From positions 6,563,465 through 6,627,464 of the forward strand of contig JABAKD010000027.1 in the NCBI GenBank assembly GCA_012845835.1: a stretch of DNA of 64,000 bases, written 5' to 3'. Numbering within the stretch: the stretch's first letter is position 1; each line of letters opens with the position of its first letter. Positions 44,357-53,800 of this stretch are shown here, one piece after another. The position numbers and the translations under genes are program-made. The notes under the pieces are model-generated. The model did no database searches. It saw nothing but the letters and a program-made list of their open reading frames with translations, and had not been told where the DNA came from. This stretch comes from Undaria pinnatifida (taxonomy: Eukaryota > Sar > Phaeophyceae > Laminariales > Alariaceae).

Positions 44357-46400
44357 TTTCGGGTGTTTTTTCGTTTTTGGTGATTCTACGGTAGTTTTGG
44401 GACTAGTTCTTCACGGTCAGCCTTTAATCTACAACAGTTTTGAGAGTATTACCTCACGGTTAGGCCTTTCACCTACAGTAGCATTGGGCATGATTCTTCA
44501 TAGTCAGCCTTCAACCTGCAGTAACTTAGTGGTATTTTATCGTGGTCATCCTTCCGACCTAGAGTAGTCTTTCGTCATGTCTTCTCATGGTTAGCCTCCA
44601 ACTGTCATCAGGTTTCGGATTTGTTTTTAACTTAGTGGTGTCTCTCGTAATACCTCCGATTTCGGCTTGTTTTTCATGCCGGCGTTTGTCTCTTTTTCTC
44701 ACCACCATCGATCCCGCCTGTCCCACTCCGTGATGGCTGACAACTCGTGGTGGTAGAGCGGTATTTATAATTTTCTGCAGTATGCAGTAGTTAAGTACGC
44801 CCGTCTGACGACCCGGTCTCCCTCTGCCTTACTCTGTGATGGCTATCGAACCAGGACCGTCTCGTACCTAGGGTGTGTTAAGGTGTTCCTCCCCCTCTCT
44901 TTATTATGTTCTTTTTATTTTCTCTCTACCACCTCGGCCTCCGCTAGTCTCGTTTCGTTCAGGCTTCCGAACCGTGGTGATTGTGTTTTTTTTCATTTGG
45001 TGTTCGTACTTCACGATTCCGCCGGGTTGTCGGTCACCATATTCTTGCCACGGTTGATCCCCTGGAACTGTGCTCAGGTTCCCGTGAACTTCCCAATCAC
45101 GGCGGTAATTATACTTTCCCTTCTATGTGTCTTTTCGCTTCTGTTTTTTTGGGTGTACACCTTTCGTTGCCATTCTACGCCATACGACGCATCATTCGGC
45201 CCCTTGCAGGCGTTGCTTTGGAATGTTAACTCCGTCGCTCAGCGCTGCTGACATTTTTCCGTGTTGGACGCACCAGGTCGATCCACTCGCGTACCTCTTT
45301 GGCTACCCCGACTTTCTGTTCGTGTTGGTTGAGTTACCTTGCTACGTTTTGCCGGTATTGTTCCCAGCGCAAACAGGCATCCCAAGGCGCCACGTCGTTC
45401 GTTCGACCAAGTGGTTATGGTAGCCCCTTAGTTTAGCGAGCCTTACAGCAACCTAGCCGCGTTCTTTTTGTCTGACCTGCTATTTCTCATTTTCTTCGGG
45501 CCTTGGCAACACGGCTACGCGTAATGCCTCCCGGTCATATATACTTTCGAATTTGGGTGACGTTCCATTTGCGAGCGTTCGAGTGACCGACCCTGTACGG
45601 CGAACGACTTCCCGTTCGCCCCTCTCTGCGTCCCACATAGATCGCTCCGGTAATCTGCTGTTGTCTTTCTCTTCTGTCTTCGCTTCGCTTTCTGCCTTTC
45701 TTTGCTACCTTCGCTTAGTCTTCATGTTTCCTTTTTTCGTTTGGAGCTTTGGTTGCTTTAATTCGGTCTCCCCATTCTGGGTTTCCTGTCTTCCTCTATC
45801 TTGTTATGGTATTTCTTTCAGCAATTTGCTCTCGTGAATGGTCCTATCCGTGGCGTTTAGACCTCATTACGAGGTGTGGGGGAATCTATAGCCTCACGTC
45901 TTTGTTCCGAATACCCGCATCTTCGACCCCCTTTCCCGGTCTTTTAGGATGAACTTTGTCGTCACCCTTCGACCGTCTTGATGTCTGCATACACGACTAC
46001 TTAGGGTGGGCTAATGTAATAGAGTGTCAGTGTAGATTGCAATAGATTCGGTAAGATAGCCCGCAGAGTCATGGTCTATTGGCCACAAGAAGATTATTTT
46101 AAACGGAATATTCTGAGTGGAGAAGATAACCCGTAGGATCTAGCTAGCTTATACCACAAGAGCGTTCTCGGTAATGGGACGCTCCTCCTCTGGACAAGAT
46201 ATCTACCAGGTAGATGTAAGCGCATTAAGCGCTCATGGGAAAACAGAACATCTAGGAGAACGTCCCTTGTACGTTCCATAGGTAAAGGTCCGGAAGAGAG
46301 CACAGCAGCAGTGCTGGGGGGAAGCGAACCCTGTGAGCCTCACCCCACCCCCATGCTCTTACTCCTCCCTTCCTGTCTCCTCGAGCTTCTCATAGCTCAA
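44357..46400. other. probable 3' region of the gypsy-like element, no gene
   Basis: T/C-rich DNA without a recognisable ORF. From about 44,410 to 44,610 there are five diverged units of about 42 bp with the pattern (C/T)GGT(C/T)A(G)CCTT--A-CTACAGTAG. GTGATGGCT occurs twice in similar contexts (near 44,731 and 44,836). It may contain a 3' LTR, but no matching 5' LTR was found upstream. Confidence 0.4.
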
Positions 46401-47300
46401 CGCCAATAATAAGAAATCTACAAAGAAGAACCGGTGCTGTCTCCAAGCAAAGCTGATACCCCTGCGTCCCTTCCCTCACACCTTCCCGGCACCACGACTC
46501 TTCCACAGAGCCCTCTTGGCGACTCCCTTCGATAAGACGGCTTGGCTAAAACGCGCCTGGGGAAAGCGAGCGGATGGCTCGGAGTTCATTTGCTGCTGCG
46601 GGCACAACTTCAGCAACGGTTTAGGAAGGGACGAGAGCAAGGACGTGGGTTCTAGAACCCAATCCCGGGAAAGCTGCACCTCAGAAACATTCCACCTGTC
46701 CTCTCGCGCCCAAGTGGATCCCTCGCTAACATGTGTCATTGCTTTATAGGCCTGGAAGCGGCGTCGAAGAGTATGTCATCTGCATACATACATGTATACT
46801 GCACCATGCTGCACCAGCGTACCCCTGAAGTGCTTATTTTGCAACCCTGTAGAGTGGGTGTGTAGAAGTATTCCATGTCCCACCGGGTAGAAGGGGGGAA
46901 TGCCACTATTGTGGCTCTGAGCAAAACAGATCCCAACACTGTGAGATTCGAAGACAGCTTTGGCGTAATCGAGGCAGAAAAGGCGGCGGAGGCGAAAAAG
47001 CTGCGAAAGGGCCAGGGTAAGGCTGTCAGAGCCCCCGTAGCACGCCGAAAGGTCTCACAGCAGAAGGGTAGGTAAGGCTTCAGAGCCATCGTAGCACGCC
47101 GTAAGGCCTCACAGCAGAAGGGGGGGGTCAGATAAGTCAGACGAGTCACACTCAGACGAGCCACACTCAGACGATCGTCCAAGGTCGTCATAGACTTGTC
47201 GCAGAAGAACATTGAGAAGCAAGCAAGAAGCAAGCGCTTGAGAAGTAAGATCTTTTCTTTTTTTCGGTTTTGAGGCATCTTGGGCCGTGTGTTGTCTCCA
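46401..47300 (+). other. unidentified region with short ORFs and tandem repeats
   Basis: A plus-strand frame includes FDKTAWLKRAWGKRADGSEF followed by ICCCGHNF (46,516-46,749), and a charged frame (46,875-47,075) contains EAEKAAEAKKLRKGQ. Neither could be assigned. About 57-bp units ending in GTCTCACAGCAGAAGG/GCCTCACAGCAGAAGG occur twice (near 47,000-47,120), followed by three 15-bp CAGACGAG(T/C)CACACT-like units (47,130-47,175). Confidence 0.3.
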
Positions 47301-47674
47301 AACATCACTTACTTCCACAGGCGTCGTCAACCCTGGCCCCATCATAGATTATTGCTCCTAGTCATATGTATATCTCAGTCAACCTATCTATTGGTACGTA
47401 TTATCTCAACCTATATCTATTGGTATGTAAAACGGCCACGTGTGCATAGTAAACCCGAGTACGCAAGCATATAGCAATGGCATTGAGACCAAAATTGAGA
47501 GAGAAAAAAAAAACAAGAAATGCCCAGGGGAAAAAAAAAAAAACTTCGGCGCTCCCGGGGCGGGGGTGGGGGCGTAGGGGTAGGGCTGGGGGTAAGTTTC
47601 CTTGTTGTGCGTCCTTGCTGCTGCTTGCTGTAATTTTTTTTTGTAATCCCATGAGGATCAAATATATAACACGC

Positions 47675-47815
47675 GCGAACGACCTTCCGTAAATTTTGTG
47701 CAACTTCTATTATTGTATATTATTAGCGAAACATAGATGTACCACGCAGCTTGCAAAAAATTGAGTTTCAACCATTCAATCGGTAGTACTCACAGTTGAC
47801 GTTTTTCATTAAAAA
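47675..47815. repeat. dispersed repeat R2, copy 2
   Basis: Same word order as 6,845-7,015: ACCTTCCGTAA, TGTACCACGCAGCTTGC, TTGAGTTTCAA, CAATCGGT, TGACGTTTTTCA. Confidence 0.7.
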
Positions 47816-48011
47816 AAAATTAAATTCCCAGTGAGTTTAGTACTAAGCTGGTTGTGCTGTCAAAGAGTTTCCAAACACTTCCCAAATAACACACCTGCCT
47901 CTAGTAGCTCCTTGATTTATTCCACAACACGCAACACACAGAGCGGTTTCCTCACGTACTCCCCCACCCACGCCCCTTTGCGATTTTGTTTGAGCTCACT
48001 TCTGGAGCTCA

Positions 48012-48280
48012 TGTTAAATTAAAGGTGGGGGACACAGAGTGCCCCCTGCAGGTCTGCCAATTAAGCAGGTCCTCGGAGAGTACTCACTTTCGTTCCTTCG
48101 TAGAGATATAGCTTTATTCGTTTCCACCAGAGCCCGGGGTAGCTTCCGAGATCGGAGGCGCGTGCCTTCGATCTAATTCCTAACTTCCCCGAATATAAAC
48201 CGCCAACCTTATCATACGAAACCCATCCAAATGATCTCAAATTCGGATACCTACAGGCCTTTCGAGGCCGTATTTTAACA
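48012..48280 (-). mobile_element. solo LTR of the TRIM family
   Basis: About 269 bp matching the TRIM LTR at 23,529 with a handful of substitutions (for example TGTTAAATT for TGTGAAATT). It is flanked by its own 4-bp duplication CTCA (48,008-48,011 and 48,281-48,284). The duplication shows it is the product of LTR-LTR recombination after a separate insertion, and it independently confirms the LTR ends and the 4-bp target size. Confidence 0.92.
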
Positions 48281-48390
48281 CTCACCTAAAAAGTTGGCCG
48301 CCCGGATCTTTGGGGTGGTGGGCTGTTCGCGTTTGCAAGCAGAAAGCAATTCCTGGTCGGAAAATAAAGGTACGGGCGAAGACCAAACCC

Positions 48391-48421
48391 AACCCCTAAC
48401 CCTAACCCTGACCCCAACCCG
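48391..48421. repeat. short interstitial telomere-like array
   Basis: CCCCTAACCCTAACCCTGAC: about three CCCTAA-type units with decay to CCCCAACCC on the right. It corresponds to TTAGGG on the minus strand. Too short to be a telomere. Confidence 0.6.
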
Positions 48422-48505
48422 GACCCAAAACGGGCCAGAAATGGGCGAGAAACGCGGCTGCGCCGCTTTCGGAAATTTATTTATTATTCCGATCTACGGA
48501 CCACT

Positions 48506-48823
48506 TTTTTTTTTTTTTTTTTCGCACACTTTCACTTTCCAGCTTCTGGACAAGCCGTGGTCACAGGTGTCGCCCCTTCTTCCCCCCGGTTCTTGCCTTC
48601 AATTTTTATCGCGCATAGGATTTAGCACTCCCACTGCTCGTCGATTTCTCATCGAGTGTTGCTAACCCACGCTCTCGCGCTTTCCGCAAGTCAATCTGTG
48701 CACATAGAAAAAGTCCTAGCTACGAATTTATACGAGTATGCACTCGGAGGGGCTCGAACTCACGAAACTGACCTTTACCAGGTCTGAGGATAATAACCTG
48801 ATACGCCACCGGGGCGACCGGCT
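48506..48823 (-). mobile_element. tRNA-derived SINE, full length
   Basis: On the plus strand it starts with a T run (48,506-48,522, the A-tail complement) and ends with the complement of the tRNA-like head (B-box complement GGCTCGAACTC near 48,750, A-box complement CCTGATACGCCA near 48,799). It is collinear with the copies at 49.4 and 49.8 kb. Confidence 0.85.
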
Positions 48824-49373
48824 ACACTACATAGCCCTCGGCCGATGAGAGACCGTAAAAACTACCCTCCAAGATCCGGGCGTCCACATTGTTAGAGGTC
48901 TTCTGTTTTGCTTTGCTCCCCGAGCTCTTCATTTATTTATTTCCTCTTTTTTTTGGGGGGGGGGTCACATTGACCATTCATTATTGTTACTGTAGTTGAG
49001 TGATTCTATATTGATTTGACATATCCTCATGCATTTGTTTTCTTTGCACTTTTTCTTTCTCCCCGTGCCCATCCCTTCGCAGACGATACGTACTCAAATC
49101 CGGGCTCACTCCGCTCTTCTTCCCCTCTCCACTACTACTTATACTATACGACTCCTCCTGGGGTATATCACCACAACAACCTTTTGACTCAACCCTCCTC
49201 GTTCATTTCTTCTGAAAAAAACGAAAACGGAATTTTGGAAATTTCATAAAAAAAAAACTGAAGTAATAATAATGTTGTGTTTTGTACAGTACAGAGTGCA
49301 CAGAATGATTATTATTATGAAAACTCGTCATGTTGACGCTGACAACATCCACGGGAGTCACCGACCTATATGC
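48824..49373. other. no gene
   Basis: AT-rich spacer with a short G run near 48,956-48,964 and an A run near 49,249. Nothing was recognised. Confidence 0.5.
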
Positions 49374-49632
49374 CGGTCGCCCCGGTGGCGTATCAGGTTA
49401 TCCTCGAGCCTGGTATATAGGTCAGTTTCGTGAGTTCGAGCCCCGCCGAGTGCATACTCGTATAAATTCGTTGGGATTTTTTCTTGTGGACAAATTGACT
49501 TGCGGAAAGCGCGAGAGCGTGAGTTAGCAACACTCGATGAACAATCGACGAGCAGTGGGATTGCTGAACCCTATGCGCGATAAAAATTGAAGGCAAGAAC
49601 CGGGGAGGAGAAGGGATGATACTGTGACCACG
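49374..49632 (+). mobile_element. tRNA-derived SINE, 3' truncated
   Basis: Head with A-box-like TGGCGTATCAGG (49,386-49,397) and B-box-like GAGTTCGAGCC (49,432-49,442), then the shared body (TTGACTTGCGGAAAGCGCGA, GACGAGCAGTGGGATTGCTG). It stops matching after CTGTGACCACGG, before the A-tail seen in the next copy. Confidence 0.85.
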
Positions 49633-49788
49633 GACTTGATTATGCGAGTTAATGTGAGAACAACACCAACAACAACATATTATGCGCGCGATCGGAGTAT
49701 CACACACAGCTCGCAAAGATGAGTTTCGACGAAATCTTCGATCTCACAGCTAGCTGGAGTGTATTTTCATTTTTTATAATATATAGCC

Positions 49789-50104
49789 GGCCGCCCCGGT
49801 GGCGTATCAGGTTATCCTCGAGCCTGGTACAGGTCAATTTCGTGAGTTCGAGCCCCGCCGAGTGCATACTCGTATATATTCGTTGGAACTTTTTCTTGTG
49901 CACAAATTGACTTGCGGAAAGCGCGAGAGCATGAGTTAGCAACACTCGATGAAAAATCGACGAGCAGTGGGATTGCTGAACCCTATGCGCGACAAAAAAC
50001 TGAAGGCAAGAACCGGGGGGGAGAAGGGACGACACCTGTGACCACGGCTTGTCCAGAAGCTGGAAAGTAGAAGACTTAAGTGTGAAGAAAAAAAAAAAAA
50101 AAAA
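49789..50104 (+). mobile_element. tRNA-derived SINE, full length with A-tail
   Basis: 316 bp: tRNA-like head, body, CACGGCTTGTCCAGAAGCTGG near the end, and an A run (50,088-50,104). The A-tail abuts the head of a further partial copy (50,112), so two SINEs sit head to tail. It would be transcribed by RNA polymerase III from internal boxes and mobilised by a LINE RT; the partner is unknown. Confidence 0.88.
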
Positions 50105-50111
50105 TCTTCTG

Positions 50112-50156
50112 CAGGTCGCCCCGGTGGCGTATCAGGTTATTATCCTCGAGCCTGGT
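50112..50156 (+). mobile_element. SINE head fragment
   Basis: Only the tRNA-like A-box part (GGTCGCCCCGGTGGCGTATC) to CTCGAGCCTGG is present. It then joins the tandem duplication that follows. Confidence 0.75.
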
Positions 50157-50690
50157 ATTATAAAAAATGAAAATACACTCCAGCTGTGAGATCGAAGATT
50201 GCGTCGAAACTCATCTTTGCAAGCTGTGTGTGATACTCCGATCGCGCGCATTACGAGTTGTGTGTCCTCATTAAGGATATAGGTCGGCGACTCCCCTTAC
50301 AACTACAGTGTAGCTGTCAGGGTCAACAGGATGATTTTAGTCAGGCTGTGCGCGGAAACTATAAAACCCGTTTCTGAGGGGGACAAAATCTGACAGCTGT
50401 GAAGGGAAAGGGGGTATTATTATAAAAATTAAAATACACTCCAGCTGTGAGATCGAAGATTTCGTCGAAACTCATCTTTGCAAGCTGTGTGTGATACTCC
50501 GATCGCGCGCATTACGAGTTGTGTGTCCTCATTAAGGATATAGGTCGGCGACTCCCCTTACAGCTACAGTGTAGCTATCAGGGTCAACAGGATGATTTTA
50601 GTCAGTCTGTGCGCGGAAACTATAAAACCCGTTTCTGAGGGGGACAAAATCTGACAGCTGTGAAGGGAAAAGGGGGGCCTGGTTTTGATC
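50157..50690. repeat. two tandem copies of a 260-bp repeat (R3)
   Basis: Units start with ATTATAAAAA(A/T)T(G/T)AAAATACACTCC near 50,157 and 50,416 and differ at only a few positions. They end with GACAGCTGTGAAGGGAAA. Related single units occur at 36.1, 37.0 and 53.4 kb, and an inverted one lies at 52,141-52,505. The segment GATTTCGTCGAAACTCATC is shared by all of them. Confidence 0.88.
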
Positions 50691-51790
50691 AAAAGCGAGC
50701 GGGTTTGGAGGGGGGCGGGGGGGGGGGGGGGGGGGGGAAGGGGCAATTTGTGCATGTAAGCTATAAATCCTTTCGAGGGGATAAATCTGACGGTTTTGGC
50801 ACCAGTATATTAGTGGGGGCGGGGGGGGGGGGGGGGGGGGGGGGGTTGGGGCGGGGGGGGGGGGGGGGCAGCTCGATATGTGCCTGGAAACTATACATTA
50901 TTTCGAGGGGATAAATGTGACATTTTTGGAAATAATACATCAGTTTATCGTGTATATCCTGGGGTAAGTCGTACAATCAGTGAGTAAAGAGCGGGTGGAG
51001 TGTTCGAGGGGGTGGGGTTGGGATGGGTTGGGGGGGGAGGGTGGGGGGTGGGGGGTGGGGGGTGGGGGGGGGGGGGGGGGGAGGGCTTTAGGTGAGGGGT
51101 TTGTTATACGTGTGGTGCTAGGTCTAGGCGAAGGTGCGGGTGATGGGGAAGAAAGGGGCGTTCGAGGCGGGGGGGGGGGGGGGGGGGGGGGAGGAACACA
51201 GCGGCATGGATGGCTCTCGAAAGATAATGAGGTGATATCCTGTGCGTGAAGTGTTTATTAATGTGGCGGATTTCGATATTTGGTGGGGCGTTTGAGTAAG
51301 GGAGAGCAAGAGGGGGGGGGGGGGGGGGGAGATTTTTTAGGAGGTTTAGGTCACAAATAATATTCAAATACACTTCGGCTGTGAGATCAAAGATATGTAT
51401 CAGCTTGTTATACGCGTGGTGCTAGGTCTAGGCGATCGTGCAGGTGGTCGGGAAAGAGGGGGCGTTGGAGGGGGGGGGGGGGGGGGGGGAACACAGCGGC
51501 ATGGATGGCTCTCGAAAGATAATGAGGTAATATCCTGTGCGTGAAGTGTTTATTAGTGTGGCGGATTTTGATATTTGGTGGGGCGTTTGAGTAAGGGAGA
51601 GCAAGAGGGGGGGGGGGGATTTTTAGGAGGTTTAGGTCACAAATAATATTCATATACACTTCGGCTGTGAGATCAAAGATATGTAGCAGCTTGTTATACG
51701 CGTGGTGCTAGGTCTAGGCGATCGTGTAGGTGGTCGGAAAAGAGGGGGCGTTGGAGGGGGAGGGGGGGGGGGGGGGGGGGGGGGGGATAA
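50691..51790. repeat. poly(G)-bearing repeat family, right array
   Basis: Pure G runs occur at 50,717-50,737, 50,821-50,845, 51,064-51,081, 51,169-51,191, 51,312-51,329, 51,470-51,489 and 51,762-51,786. Two tandem units of about 290-300 bp (51,190-51,490 and 51,490-51,780) share AACACAGCGGCATGGATGGC, TGGTGGGGCGTTTGAGTAAG and GTGCTAGGTCTAGGCGATCG. Each poly(G) sits at the same place within its unit. Confidence 0.85.
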
Positions 51791-51816
51791 TTGAAACCTT
51801 CGTCATGGATTTATTA

Positions 51817-52109
51817 TAATAGGTCAGTTTCGTGAGTTCGAATCCCCCCGAGTAGTACCTACTCGTATAAATTCGTGGGGACTTTTTTTCGTGCACAAAT
51901 TGACTTGCGGAAAATGCGAGAGCGTGAGTTAGAAACACTCACTCGATAAAAAACCGACGAGCAGTGGGATTGCTGAATTCTATGCGCGATAAAAAATGAA
52001 GGCAAGAACCGGGGGGAAGAAGGGACGACACCTACCACAACAAGGTGACCACGGCTTGTCCAGAAGCTGGAAAGCAGAAGTAGTAAACTAAGTGTTGAAA
52101 AAAAAAAAA
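51817..52109 (+). mobile_element. tRNA-derived SINE, 5' truncated
   Basis: Begins inside the tRNA-like head (GGTCAGTTTCGTGAGTTCGA), lacks the A box, and ends with an A run (52,098-52,109). 5' truncation is typical of target-primed reverse transcription. Confidence 0.82.
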
Positions 52110-52140
52110 TCTTTCATCAGGATCAAACATATAATTATTA

Positions 52141-52505
52141 ATGCTCGCTTTTGATCAAAACCAGGCCCCCACGTCCTTCAAAACTCCGCCCCACCCCCCT
52201 CACCGGTTATTCGACTTACAAGATTCACTTGATAAAAGGATACATTTCCCTTCACAGCTGTCAGATTTTGTCCCCCTCAGAAACGGGTTTTATAGTTTCC
52301 GCGCACAGACTGACTAAAATCATCCTGTTGACCCTGATAGCTACACTCACTGTTGTAGTTGTAAGGGGAGTCGCCGACCTATATCCTTAATGAGGACACA
52401 CAACTCGTAATGCGCGCGATCGGAGTATCACACACAGCTTGCAAAGATGAGTTTCGACGAAATCTTCGATCTCACAGCTGGAGTGTATTTTCATTTTTTA
52501 TAATA
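52141..52505. repeat. inverted copy of R3
   Basis: Reverse complement of most of the R3 unit plus the adjacent TTGATCAAAA segment at 50,690, including CAGCTGTCAGATTTTGTCCC and AGTTTCCGCGCACAGACTGA. With 50,416-50,700 it forms a 1.5-kb-spaced inverted repeat around the poly(G) array. Confidence 0.8.
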
Positions 52506-52607
52506 ATTATTAACACGACGTTCCGTAATTTTTGTGCAACAACTACTACTACTACTTCTGTTGTATAGGCTTTAGTCTTCAAGTATACACGCCCTTAAAA
52601 ACTCCGC

Positions 52608-53351
52608 CCTACCCTTACCGGTTATAGACTTACTTAATTTTGTCTTTCTCAGGGATTGCCCATCCCTGGTCTCTCAGAGCTCCAACTTCCATATTACTTG
52701 CGGAACCTTTCCAGCTTTTCTGTGCTTTCCAGCTTCGTTCGAAATACGAAACGCCAATACTTGTAGTACATACCGGTACTACTACACCAGGTTTGTACAT
52801 ACCATCAGGTACCGTACGCTGTTGGGTCACATGCACGCCTAGCTCAGATCAGTCCGGCTATATATAGCCCAGCAGCGCAGCGTAGCGCCGTGCGGAGCCG
52901 TGCGGTGCGGTGCCGTGCCCTTCGCTGCGATGCGGTGCTCTGTCGCTGCGCTGTGTGCTTTCTTCCGAAAATAGAGCAGTACCGGGTATAATGCGTGTTG
53001 TGTACGGAGTACTACTTTTCCTCTTTTTTCTTTTTCTACATATATATATATATTTGATCTTTTACGGCCCCCTGTTTTTCCCCCCACGCAAATTACCCCC
53101 ATACTGCCGATCAGACACCGGTAACAAAAGCACACAGCACAGCTGAGCACAACATGGCAATTTGCTCTGCACAAGCAGCTCTTGGCATTATCAAATCGCT
53201 GTTCGCACCGAATCATGGGTCTCTTCTTTCTGCCCCTTTTACATACGTTTTTAGTTGCATTCTTTCTTGCCTCGCGCGAGCGTAGCGGGCGGCGTCAGCC
53301 GCCCGCGGAGCCCTTGTACGACTTACAGGATACACTTGATAAACTGATGCA
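52608..53351. repeat. R1 repeat, right arm of the long-range inverted pair
   Basis: Inverted counterpart of 1,432-2,170. It carries the same palindrome GGCTATATATAGCC (near 52,856), the GCGGAGCCGTGCGG words and the GCGGGCGGC hairpin (near 53,287). Differences are small substitutions and indels, so the two copies are related by transposition or an old duplication. Confidence 0.8.
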
Positions 53352-53800
53352 TTCCTTCCACAGCTGTCACATTTTGTCCCCGTCATAATAATAAACTTTT
53401 TTTTTTTTTTTTTCATCCTCCGGCGGATGGGGAAAAATAATTTCCGCGCACAGACGCTGAATAACATCACCCTGTTGACTCTGATAGCTACACTGTAGTT
53501 CCAAGGGGAGTCGCCGACCTATCCTTAATGAGGACACACAACCCGCAATACACGCGCTCGGAGTATCACTCAGCTTGCAAAGATGAGTTTCGACAAAATC
53601 TTCGATCTCACAGCTCTGGATGGAGTTTATTTTTATTTTTCAAATGAATGTTACTTGTAGTGAAACATGGACAGATAGATGTACCACGCGCAGCTTGCAA
53701 AGTTGAGTTTCAACCACATGCAATCGGTTGTTCTCACAACTGACGTTTTTCAATTTTTATAAAATATCGAACGACCCTTCCTTGCCTTGTAATGGAATTA
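53352..53800. repeat. R3-related fragment and dispersed repeat R2, copy 3
   Basis: 53,440-53,640 holds an inverted R3-type block (AGGGGAGTCGCCGACCTAT, TTCGACAAAATCTTCGATCT). 53,670-53,770 matches R2 (TAGATGTACCACGCGCAGC, TTGAGTTTCAACCA, TGACGTTTTTCA). A T run lies at 53,397-53,413. Confidence 0.7.

Noticed and set aside
46736-47308. Minus-strand frame ending in YTCMYADDILFDAASRP as a reverse transcriptase
   Set aside because: Only a YADD-like string is present. The rest of the 190-aa frame lacks RT blocks A and B and overlaps tandem repeats on the other strand.
50660-51373. Gly-rich and Pro-rich proteins
   Set aside because: Translations of poly(G)/poly(C) tracts.
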